This document shows, piece by piece, positions 1 through 5,696 of a stretch of 5,876 bases of DNA. Below the pieces are notes generated by a model, which searched no databases, was not told the DNA's origin, and saw only the letters and a list, made by a program, of their open reading frames with translations. The position numbers and the translations under genes are program-made. Position 1 is the first letter of the stretch; every line of letters starts with the position of its first letter. The DNA is taken from the NCBI GenBank assembly GCA_013911715.1, contig JACEST010000128.1, positions 1 through 5,876 of the forward strand, given 5' to 3'. The stretch comes from Sphingopyxis sp. Lineage in GTDB: Bacteria > Pseudomonadota > Alphaproteobacteria > Sphingomonadales > Sphingomonadaceae.

Positions 1-75
1 TCAGCCGACGAAATCCTCGCCTCGGTCAAGCGCTTCTGCCAAAAGACCGAAATAGCTTTATCCAACGGACTTTAG
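1..75 (+). CDS. C-terminal end of a probable IS630-type transposase (partial)
   Basis: Frame 1 is open from the left edge and stops at TAG 73-75, giving 24 residues that begin SADEILASVKRFCQKTE. A C-terminus of the form (TK)SADEIL-x-S-x-RFC is what I recall from IS630-family (Tc1/mariner-like DDE) transposases, where it follows the last catalytic Glu region. The catalytic domain lies outside the window, so family membership rests on this short tail alone. The sequence right after the stop looks like an insertion-sequence end rather than another gene, which agrees with the call. An unrelated protein with a similar helical tail cannot be excluded. Confidence 0.5.
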   Translation, partial: SADEILASVKRFCQKTEIALSNGL

Positions 76-104
76 ATTCAGGTGACTAGAGTCAGGACCC
101 ATTA
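1..104 (+). mobile_element. Right end of an insertion sequence (probable IS630 type, partial)
   Basis: The transposase-like tail stops at 75, and about 29 bases follow before unrelated sequence begins. These bases contain the interrupted palindrome TGACT-AG-AGTCA (83-94) and then AGGACCCATTA (94-104). Read from outside inward this is TAATGGGTCCTGACTCTAG, which fits the kind of terminal inverted repeat bounded by a TA target dinucleotide (103-104) that is known for IS630/Tc1 elements. The other end is outside the window, so neither the inverted repeat nor the TA duplication can be confirmed, and the exact boundary is an inference. Confidence 0.4.
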
Positions 105-118
105 AATGCTGCTCTGGG

Positions 119-136
119 CCCCCGCTTTCGCGGGGG
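119..136. repeat. GC-rich perfect hairpin upstream of ggt
   Basis: CCCCCGC (119-125) pairs perfectly with GCGGGGG (130-136) around a TTTC loop. No T-run follows on either strand, so this is not a classic intrinsic terminator. Hairpins of this CCCCCGC-TTTC-GCGGGGG form are, as far as I recall, scattered between genes in sphingomonad genomes. It lies between the presumed insertion-sequence end and the ggt start, so it may be a dispersed repeat unit or part of the original ggt leader. Confidence 0.5.
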
Positions 137-202
137 AGGCAACGTGTCTGCATATGGTATGTCATGCTTGCACTAACCACCCGCACACGCCAATGTCACA
201 GC

Positions 203-1900
203 ATGATCAAAAAACTCCTTGCCCTCTTCGCCTCGCTCCTGCTGGCAATCCCGCACATCTCCGCCGCGCAGGGCGTTACCAGCAGCGCCGATCCGCGCGC
301 GACGACTGCGGGCAAGGAAATCCTGGCCAAAGGCGGCTCCGCCAGCGACGCGGCGCTCGCGATGATGCTGGTGCTGACCCTTGTCGAACCGCAATCGAGC
401 GGGGTCGGCGGCGGCGGTTTTCTGGTCCATCACAGCGCCGCAGACAATAAGATCGCCACCATCGACGGCCGTGAGAAGGCCCCCGCTGCTGCTACGCCTG
501 ACCGCTTCCTTGGCCCCGATGGCAAAGCGCGCGGATTTTTTGACGTCGTACCCGGCGGCCTCTCCGTCGGTGTCCCCGGCAATATCCGTCTGGCCGAACT
601 GGCGCACAAACAATGGGGCAAGCTCGGCTGGGCCGACCTGTTTGCGCCGGCCATTCGCCTGGCTGACGAGGGTTTCTTGGTTACCCCCGCGCTCCACGGC
701 TGGCTGACCCGCTTCGAGCCGCTCTGGAAGGATTTCCCGGACGCGCGCGCGCTGTATTATGTCGATGGCAAGCCCGCCCCCGTCGGCACGCGCATCCGCA
801 ACCCCGCCTATGCTGCGTTGCTGCGCGATGTTGCCAAGCGCGGACCGGCGGCGTTTTACACCGGCGCAAATGCCCGCGCGATCAGCAATGCGGTGGCGAA
901 AGCCCCGCGCAATCCTGCTGTCCTGACCGCCAAGGATCTCGGCGACTATCAGGCCAAGCCGCGCGACGCCGTCTGCACCACCTACCGCGTCTATAAGGTC
1001 TGCGGCATGGGCCCGCCGTCGTCGGGTGCAACCACCGTCTTTGGCATTCTCGGCATGCTCGGAGGCTTCGACATGAAGGCGATGGGCAAGGACAGCCCGA
1101 TGAGCTGGCATCTTCTCGCCGAGGCGATGCAGCTCGCCTACGCCGACCGCGAAACCTATTTGGGCGATGGTGATTTCGTGAAGGTGCCGGTCGCGGGGCT
1201 GCTCGACAAGGTCTATCTGGCGGAACGCGCGCAAGCGATTTCGCCCTTTGGCAAGTCCGACAGCTATGGCCCGGGCACCCCGCCGGGCGCTGAACCGCGC
1301 ACCCGCTCTGGCCCGGTGGAAGAAGCGGGCACCACCCACTTTGTCGCGGTCGACCGGTCCGGAAATGTCGCGAGCTATACCTCGACCATCGAAAGCGTAT
1401 TCGGCAGCCACCTCATCGCCAATGGCTATTTCCTCAACAACGAGCTGACCGACTTCGATCACAGCCCGGTCAACGCGCGCGATGGTGCCCCTGCCGCCAA
1501 CCGCGTCGCGCCCGGCAAGCGGCCGCTGTCGTCGATGTCGCCGACCATCGTTTACGGCCCCGATGGCAAGGTCATCCTTGCGGTCGGCTCGGCAGGCGGC
1601 AAGCGCATCATCATGCATGTCACCAAAACGCTGATCGGCGTGCTCGACTGGGGCCTGACGGCAGAGGAGGCGATCAAGCTGCCCAATATCTATTTCGGCC
1701 GCGCTGGCGTGCTGATCGAAGACGACGATGCCGGCAAGGCGCTGGCCGAGCGGATGAAGCCCTTTGGCTATACGGTCACCCCGACCGACCTTGGCTCAAA
1801 ACTCAACGCTGTCGAGCGCGTTGGCGAAGGCTGGCGCGGCGCTGCCGATCCCCGCGGTCCCGGCAGCTCGGCGGTCGACGACGCCCCGCCGCAGGGGTAG
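203..1900 (+). CDS. ggt: Gamma-glutamyltransferase (glutathione hydrolase), secreted precursor
   Basis: This is a 565-residue N-terminal-nucleophile enzyme that cleaves the gamma-glutamyl bond of glutathione and related compounds, by hydrolysis or transfer, probably in the periplasm. I chose the ATG at 203 because it begins MIKKLLALFASLLLAIPHIS, a typical Sec signal peptide with a likely cut after Ala22 (S-A-A). The in-frame ATG at 164 would add 13 polar residues in front, and neither start has a good Shine-Dalgarno. The GREKAP motif supplies Arg90, equivalent to the alpha-carboxylate-binding Arg114 of E. coli. The autocleavage site precedes Thr377 in GTTHFVAVD, giving a small subunit of 189 residues, the usual size. 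NNELTDF (Asp417, matching E. coli Asp433), PLSSMSPT (Ser443-Ser444) and GSAGG (462-466) complete the substrate pocket. Two pocket positions differ from E. coli: Asn411 is Glu397 and Gln430 is Glu414. A structured repeat follows the gene. A GGT-like acylase with other substrates is possible. Confidence 0.93.
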   Translation: MIKKLLALFASLLLAIPHISAAQGVTSSADPRATTAGKEILAKGGSASDAALAMMLVLTLVEPQSSGVGGGGFLVHHSAADNKIATIDGREKAPAAATPDRFLGPDGKARGFFDVVPGGLSVGVPGNIRLAELAHKQWGKLGWADLFAPAIRLADEGFLVTPALHGWLTRFEPLWKDFPDARALYYVDGKPAPVGTRIRNPAYAALLRDVAKRGPAAFYTGANARAISNAVAKAPRNPAVLTAKDLGDYQAKPRDAVCTTYRVYKVCGMGPPSSGATTVFGILGMLGGFDMKAMGKDSPMSWHLLAEAMQLAYADRETYLGDGDFVKVPVAGLLDKVYLAERAQAISPFGKSDSYGPGTPPGAEPRTRSGPVEEAGTTHFVAVDRSGNVASYTSTIESVFGSHLIANGYFLNNELTDFDHSPVNARDGAPAANRVAPGKRPLSSMSPTIVYGPDGKVILAVGSAGGKRIIMHVTKTLIGVLDWGLTAEEAIKLPNIYFGRAGVLIEDDDAGKALAERMKPFGYTVTPTDLGSKLNAVERVGEGWRGAADPRGPGSSAVDDAPPQG

Positions 1901-1908
1901 TTTTTGAC

Positions 1909-2040
1909 CCCCTCCCCTTCAGGGGAGGGGCAGTAAGACTTGGTCCGGCTTAGCCGGGCCTTAGGCGAGCGGGGTGGGGACTGGCCGCCTTGCGCAAGGC
2001 CGACAGACCCCGCCCCAACCCCTCCACTGAAGGGGAGAGG
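1909..2040. repeat. Compact structured repeat with inverted hairpin ends
   Basis: The interval between ggt and the acyl-CoA synthetase holds four hairpins. (1) 1909-1917 pairs with 1922-1930: nine perfect GC-rich pairs with a TTCA loop. (2) 1942-1949 pairs with 1953-1960 around TTA, with one G-T pair. (3) 1971-1983 pairs with 2004-2016, with one mismatch and one G-T pair, and encloses the perfect 14-nt palindrome GCCTTGCGCAAGGC (1987-2000). (4) 2019-2040 is the inverted version of hairpin 1, with loop TGAA and two substitutions. The ends are therefore terminal inverted repeats of a 132-bp unit. TAAGACTT also occurs just inside the left end (1934-1941) and just outside the right end (2043-2050). 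No coding sequence is evident. No T-run follows any stem, so an ordinary intrinsic terminator is unlikely, though the structure could still affect the ggt mRNA 3' end. Confidence 0.7.
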
Positions 2041-2115
2041 CTTAAGACTTCAACCTTGGTCAGTTAGACCCTATGGTGCTTTGGACAAACCTCTGCCCCG
2101 GGAGAGCAGGACAAA

Positions 2116-3948
2116 ATGCAACTGACCAATCCGCACCTCGACCAGTTTCCCAGCCTGGTCGCGATGTTCTTTGCCCGCGCCGAGCAAGGCGGGGAAAGCC
2201 CGTTCCTGTGGCGCAAATCTGATCGCGTCTGGCATCCGCTCAGTTGGCGGCAGGTCGCCAACCAGGTTGCGGCGCTGGCGCATAATTTGCGCGAACTGGG
2301 GCTCAAGGACGGCGACCGCGTCGTGCTGGTCAGCGAAAACCGCCCCGAATGGTGCATCGCCGATCTTGGCATCATGGCGGCGGGCTGTGTGACCGTGCCG
2401 ACCTATACCACCAACACCGAACGCGACCACCAGCATATCCTTGACAACAGCGGCGCGCGGGCGGTGATCGTCTCGACCGCCAAACTTGCCCGCGCGCTGA
2501 TGCCCGCGGTCACCCGCTCCGACGCCAGCATCGTCATCACGATGGAATCGCTGCGCGTTGGGCAGCAGGGCGATGTTGCGGTGCACGACTGGGCTCCGCT
2601 CGTCACCGGCGGCGCAACCTGGCTCGGTGATGCGGTTGCGCGCGGGAATGCCATGCAGCGCAGCGATCTGGCGTGTCTGATCTACACCAGCGGTACCGGC
2701 GGCGCGCCGCGCGGCGTGATGCAGCACCATGGTGCGATCCTCCACAACGCGGCGGGGGCAGCCGAAGTGCTGGTCAATGATTTCGGCATCGGCGATGAAG
2801 AGGTGTTCCTCTCTTTCTTGCCCCTCAGTCACGCCTATGAGCATTCGGGCGGGCAGTTTCTGCCGATCATAGTCGGCGCGCAAATTTATTACAGCGAGGG
2901 CCTCGAAAAGCTGGTCTCGAACATCGAAGAAACGCGCCCGACGATCATGGTCGTCGTCCCGCGGCTGTTCGAGGTTATCCGCGCGCGGATGATCAAAAGC
3001 GTCGAGAAGCAGGGCAAGCTTGCCAACTTCATGCTGAAACAGGCGATGCGCGTCGGTGCCAAGGATTATGACGGGCGCAAGGGCCTGCTCGATCGACCGC
3101 TCGACAAGCTGCTCGACAAGATGTTTCGACCGAAGATACAGACCAAGTTCGGCGGACGGCTCAAGGCGCTCGTTTCGGGCGGTGCACCGCTCAACCCGGA
3201 AATAGGTGTGTTCTTCCATTCGATCGGCCTGACCTTGCTTCAAGGCTATGGCCAGACCGAGGCGGGGCCGGTGATCAGCTGCAACCGCCCGAGCGTCGGG
3301 CTGAAGATGGACACAGTTGGCCCGCCGCTAATGAATACCGAAGTGCGCATCGCCGACGATGGCGAAATATTGGTGCGCGGCGAACTGGTGATGCACGGTT
3401 ATTGGCGCAATGAGACCGAGAGCGCGCGCGTGCTCATCGCCGATCCGGCGGAGCCCGACAAGGGGCCGTGGCTCCACACCGGCGACATCGGCCATATCGA
3501 CGAGGCGGGCCGGATCGTCATTACCGACCGCAAGAAAGACCTGATCGTCAACGACAAGGGCGACAATGTTTCGCCGCAGCGGGTCGAAGGGATGCTCACG
3601 CTCCAGCCCGAAATCCTGCAAGCGATGGTCTATGGCGATAAACGCCCGCACCTCGTCGGCATCATCATGCCCGATCCTGAATGGATGGACGAATGGGCCG
3701 AGGCAGAAGGGCTGCCGCACGATTATGCGTTGCTGCGCGAACATGACAAATTCCGCACCGCCGTGCGCGCGGCGGTCGACCGCGTCAACGAGCAAGTCTC
3801 GGTGATCGAAAAGGTGCGCAAGTTCGACTTCGCCGACGAAGCCTTCACCATCGAAAACGAACAAATGACCCCGTCGATGAAAATCCGCCGCCATGTGCTG
3901 CGCGAGGTTTATGGCGTCCGGATTGCGGCGCTGTACGGGGGCGGTTAG
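2116..3948 (+). CDS. Long-chain fatty acid-CoA ligase (AMP-forming acyl-CoA synthetase)
   Basis: This is a 610-residue ANL-superfamily adenylating enzyme of the FAA1 type. It would activate a long-chain fatty acid with ATP to acyl-AMP and then to acyl-CoA, in the cytosol or at the inner membrane face. Motifs in order: P-loop YTSGTGGAPRGVM (190-202), FLPLSHAYEHSGG, SGGAPLNPE, YGQTE (378-382), LHTGDIG with Asp457, the hinge region ITDRKKD (469-475) and the C-terminal catalytic Lys589 in TPSMKIRR. The length and the long insert before SGGAPL fit long-chain enzymes rather than acetyl-CoA synthetases. The P-loop departs from the common SGTTGxPKG form: Gly195 replaces Thr and Arg199 replaces Lys. 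The ATG at 2116 is supported by AGGA at 2108-2111, with a further GGAG at 2101-2104. The stop codon overlaps the stop of the convergent lipoprotein gene. The true acyl substrate (fatty, aromatic or terpenoid acid) cannot be read from the sequence. Confidence 0.92.
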   Translation: MQLTNPHLDQFPSLVAMFFARAEQGGESPFLWRKSDRVWHPLSWRQVANQVAALAHNLRELGLKDGDRVVLVSENRPEWCIADLGIMAAGCVTVPTYTTNTERDHQHILDNSGARAVIVSTAKLARALMPAVTRSDASIVITMESLRVGQQGDVAVHDWAPLVTGGATWLGDAVARGNAMQRSDLACLIYTSGTGGAPRGVMQHHGAILHNAAGAAEVLVNDFGIGDEEVFLSFLPLSHAYEHSGGQFLPIIVGAQIYYSEGLEKLVSNIEETRPTIMVVVPRLFEVIRARMIKSVEKQGKLANFMLKQAMRVGAKDYDGRKGLLDRPLDKLLDKMFRPKIQTKFGGRLKALVSGGAPLNPEIGVFFHSIGLTLLQGYGQTEAGPVISCNRPSVGLKMDTVGPPLMNTEVRIADDGEILVRGELVMHGYWRNETESARVLIADPAEPDKGPWLHTGDIGHIDEAGRIVITDRKKDLIVNDKGDNVSPQRVEGMLTLQPEILQAMVYGDKRPHLVGIIMPDPEWMDEWAEAEGLPHDYALLREHDKFRTAVRAAVDRVNEQVSVIEKVRKFDFADEAFTIENEQMTPSMKIRRHVLREVYGVRIAALYGGG

Positions 3949-4391
3949 CGCCCTGTTTCCGGCGCCTTGCGATAGGGCACAAATTCGCCGAGCACGCACG
4001 TCGGCCCCCGAATGCCGCTGGTCCGGTCAACCAGATGGATGAAATCGCCCTTGCACGTGCCGGAACCAAACGACCGGATCACCAGGATATCATCATTGCG
4101 CGTCAGCCCCGGGCAACTGCCGAGCAGCGTGTTGCGATAGACCAGATTGCCCGAAGCGCGATAGAGCAGGATGTCGTCAGACACACGAATGGTCTGATAA
4201 TTGCGGCTGGTGCTGGTCAGGCACTGTATGGGTTTGCCCGCCACCTTGCCGGCCAATTGCTTGTCCAGCACCTCTGCCTGCTTTGGGGTCAGCGCCGCCG
4301 CGCCCGGCTCTGCCGAACCCGCCGGTGCACATCCGGCGAGCATCGCCATCATCGCTCCGCTCGCGACCAGGGGCAAAATCCGTGGCGTCAT
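3945..4391 (-). CDS. Small cysteine-containing lipoprotein of unknown function (DUF6491-like)
   Basis: The product has 148 residues. I chose the ATG at 4391 because it gives a lipoprotein signal peptide: Arg4, a hydrophobic stretch, and lipobox L-A-G-C at 18-21. It also has a strong Shine-Dalgarno. The reading frame is open further upstream, to 4592, but that part is arginine-rich, overlaps gloB and looks like a shadow. Residue +2 after Cys21 is Ala rather than Asp, which suggests the outer membrane. A helical linker (about 34-52) leads to a compact domain with four further cysteines (57, 93, 113, 132), beginning PIQCLT and containing VSDDILLYRASG, VYRNTLLGSCPGL and PTCVLGEF. This pattern reminds me of the DUF6491 family, from memory only. 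The even number of cysteines would allow two disulfides in the periplasm. It follows gloB by 67 nt on the same strand, so it could be the last gene of the gloAB operon. No function is known to me. Confidence 0.82.
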   Translation of the reverse strand: MTPRILPLVASGAMMAMLAGCAPAGSAEPGAAALTPKQAEVLDKQLAGKVAGKPIQCLTSTSRNYQTIRVSDDILLYRASGNLVYRNTLLGSCPGLTRNDDILVIRSFGSGTCKGDFIHLVDRTSGIRGPTCVLGEFVPYRKAPETGR

Positions 4392-4398
4392 GTCCTGT

Positions 4399-4404
4399 CT
4401 CCTT
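4399..4404 (-). promoter_or_regulatory. Ribosome binding site that fixes the lipoprotein start
   Basis: On the minus strand AAGGAG lies 7 nt before the ATG at 4391. This is a close match to the 16S rRNA tail at ideal spacing. It supports the short lipoprotein start over the longer open frame and shows that the gene can be translated independently of gloB. Confidence 0.75.
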
Positions 4405-4458
4405 CGCTCCACTCGGAAAGCTGCGCGCCTGATGCTGAACGCGCGCTGAAGCATGTGA

Positions 4459-5184
4459 TTATGCCGCATCCTTTGCGCTGCGAATTTCGCCCAGCCGCGT
4501 TGCACTTGGCGCGCGCAGGAACGGGTTGGTGGCGCGTTCGGCGCCAATGCTGGTCGGCACGGTGGGTTCGCCGCGCGCGCGCATTGCCTCAACCTCTGCC
4601 AGCCGCGCGGCCAGTGCCCTGTTGTCGGGTTCGACGGTCACCGCAAAACGAGCGTTTGATAGGGTATATTCATGCGCGCAATAAACGCGCGTGGCATCGG
4701 GCAGCGCGCCCAAGGCCTGCATATTGGCGAACATCTGATCGGCGGTGCCTTCGAATAATCGCCCGCAACCCATTGCAAACATGGTGTCACCGACAAAAAT
4801 CGCAGCGTCATCGGCGAAATGATAGGCGATGTGGCCAGCGGTATGCGCGGGCACGTCCCACACCTGCGCCGTGACGCCGCCCAGCATCACCATATCGCCG
4901 CCCGTCACCAACCGTTCGAGCGTCGGGATCCGCGCGGCTTCAGCAGCGGGGCCGGTAATCGTGCAACCGGTGGCGGCCTTAATCGCGGCATTGCCGCCGG
5001 TGTGGTCGGGGTGCCAATGGGTGTTCCAGATGTCGGTGATCGTCCAGCCCCGTGCCGCCGCTTCGGCCAGCACCGGATCGGCGACAGCGGGATCGACCAC
5101 CATCGTTGCCTTGCTAGCGGGTTCGTGCACCAGCCAGACATAATTGTCGCTGAGAACGGGGATGCGGACGATTTCCAAGGCCAT
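4459..5184 (-). CDS. gloB: Hydroxyacylglutathione hydrolase (glyoxalase II)
   Basis: This is a 241-residue metallo-beta-lactamase-fold enzyme that hydrolyses S-D-lactoylglutathione to D-lactate and free glutathione in the cytosol, the second step of methylglyoxal detoxification. All metal ligands of a dinuclear glyoxalase II are visible: His56, His58, Asp60 and His61 in THWHPDH, His114 in PAHTAGH, bridging Asp133 in VGDTMF, and His171 in CAHEYT. The substrate-contact segment CGRLFEGT (140-147) and the C-terminal NPFLR (220-224) separate it from generic MBL hydrolases, and its length is close to that of E. coli GloB. The open frame extends upstream to 5355, but ATG 5184 begins MALEIVRIPVLSDNYVW, the normal N-terminus of the family. 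It starts 5 nt after the gloA stop, with GGGGAG inside the end of gloA and AAGAG closer in, so translational coupling is likely. Confidence 0.95.
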   Translation of the reverse strand: MALEIVRIPVLSDNYVWLVHEPASKATMVVDPAVADPVLAEAAARGWTITDIWNTHWHPDHTGGNAAIKAATGCTITGPAAEAARIPTLERLVTGGDMVMLGGVTAQVWDVPAHTAGHIAYHFADDAAIFVGDTMFAMGCGRLFEGTADQMFANMQALGALPDATRVYCAHEYTLSNARFAVTVEPDNRALAARLAEVEAMRARGEPTVPTSIGAERATNPFLRAPSATRLGEIRSAKDAA

Positions 5185-5189
5185 CGCTC

Positions 5190-5627
5190 TTACCACTCCC
5201 CGATATTGGGCATCGACGCCCAGGGTTCCTGCGGCGGCAGATGGCCGTCCTGCAACAATTCGACCGAAATGCCGTTGGGTGATCGCACAAAGGCCATGTG
5301 CCCGTCGCGCGGCGGGCGGTTGATCGTGATGCCGGCGTCCATCAGTCGCTGGCACGTGTCGTAGATGTTATCCACGCGATAGGCGAGGTGGCCGAAATTG
5401 CGCCCGCCGCCATAGGCTTCGGGTGCGCTGCCGTCGGCGGGTGGCCAATTATAGGTGAGCTCGACCTCGGCCACGCCCGCCTGCCCGGGGCAGGCGAGGA
5501 AAATCAGCGTGAAACGTCCCGCTTCGCTGTCGAAGCGCCGCACTTCTTCCAGCCCGATCAGGCTGAAAAAACGAACGGTTGCGTCAGGGTCGCTGACGCG
5601 GATCATGGTGTGGAGATATTTGGTCAT
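5190..5627 (-). CDS. gloA: Lactoylglutathione lyase (glyoxalase I)
   Basis: This is a 145-residue VOC-superfamily metalloenzyme that isomerises the hemithioacetal of methylglyoxal and glutathione to S-D-lactoylglutathione, which gloB next door then hydrolyses. The four metal ligands of E. coli GloA (His5, Glu56, His74, Glu122) have clear counterparts: His6 in YLHTM, Glu56 in VELTYNW, His80 in FGHLAYRV and Glu123 in ISVELLQ. The LTYNW motif is typical of true glyoxalase I rather than other VOC proteins such as dioxygenases. Compared with E. coli GloA (135 residues) it has a slightly longer loop (about 62-78) and a short C-terminal tail ending in GEW. The family's short form usually prefers Ni2+, but metal choice cannot be judged here. 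The ATG at 5627 lacks a clear Shine-Dalgarno and sits just behind a good -10 box. It is the first gene of the gloA-gloB unit. Confidence 0.94.
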   Translation of the reverse strand: MTKYLHTMIRVSDPDATVRFFSLIGLEEVRRFDSEAGRFTLIFLACPGQAGVAEVELTYNWPPADGSAPEAYGGGRNFGHLAYRVDNIYDTCQRLMDAGITINRPPRDGHMAFVRSPNGISVELLQDGHLPPQEPWASMPNIGEW

Positions 5628-5634
5628 GGATTCG

Positions 5635-5640
5635 AGTATA
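5635..5640 (-). promoter_or_regulatory. Candidate -10 box of the gloA promoter
   Basis: The minus strand reads TATACT, five of six matches to TATAAT, ending 7 nt before the gloA ATG. Transcription would then begin at or next to the start codon, giving a leaderless mRNA, which agrees with the absence of a Shine-Dalgarno. The -35 region is poor: GTTTCA 17 nt upstream matches TTGACA at three positions. The box lies between the upstream gene's hairpin and gloA, where a promoter is expected. This is inference from consensus only. Confidence 0.4.
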
Positions 5641-5670
5641 TCGCACCAGTGGCGATTTGAAACTACTTAA

Positions 5671-5692
5671 CCCCCTCCGCTTCAGGGGAGGG
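5671..5692. repeat. Third copy of the CCCCTCC hairpin repeat, between thioesterase gene and gloA
   Basis: This segment matches the left hairpin of the 1909-2040 element at 22 of 24 positions when one flanking base is included on each side (5670-5693 against 1907-1930). It has the same TTCA loop on the plus strand. The stem has one mismatch, G5679 against G5686. It begins 4 nt past the stop of the minus-strand thioesterase gene and could act as a processing or weak termination signal. On the minus strand it is followed by TTAAGTAGTTTC rather than a proper T-run, so I class it as a dispersed repeat. Confidence 0.65.
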
Positions 5693-5696
5693 CTAA

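Noticed and set aside
173..1618. Long minus-strand open frame (481 codons) opposite ggt
   Set aside because: It is antisense to a gene with clear GGT motifs, its translation is a low-complexity Arg/Ala/Gly/Asp mixture typical of an antisense shadow in GC-rich DNA, and no domain can be recognised.
1901..1930. Intrinsic terminator after ggt
   Set aside because: The hairpin is strong, but the T-run (1901-1905) lies before the stem on the plus strand and none follows it, so the sequence does not have the standard terminator layout.
2049..2077. Promoter for the acyl-CoA synthetase (TTCAAC, 17 nt, TATGGT)
   Set aside because: Only 3 of 6 and 4 of 6 matches to consensus; such matches arise by chance, and it overlaps the edge of the repeat. 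It remains possible but is not supported enough to list.
3086..3122. Short repeated CTGCTCGA(C/T) sequence inside the synthetase gene
   Set aside because: It encodes LLDRPLDKLLDK, a helical Leu/Asp-rich segment with biased codon use; no sign of a nucleic-acid-level repeat beyond that.
2071..3243. Minus-strand open frame of 390 codons opposite the acyl-CoA synthetase
   Set aside because: Its composition is that of a GC-driven shadow, it has no motifs, and it runs into the structured intergenic region; the plus-strand gene explains the sequence fully.
3328..3999. Minus-strand open frame of 223 codons
   Set aside because: It overlaps both the synthetase and the lipoprotein gene out of frame and has no recognisable domain or ribosome binding site.
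4392..4592. N-terminal extension of the lipoprotein frame (67 extra residues)
   Set aside because: The internal ATG at 4391 has AAGGAG at 7-nt spacing and begins a proper lipoprotein signal peptide; the extension would bury that signal and overlap gloB.
4035..4874. Plus-strand open frame of 279 codons across the lipoprotein and gloB
   Set aside because: It is the complement of two well-supported minus-strand genes, and its Arg-rich translation looks non-biological.
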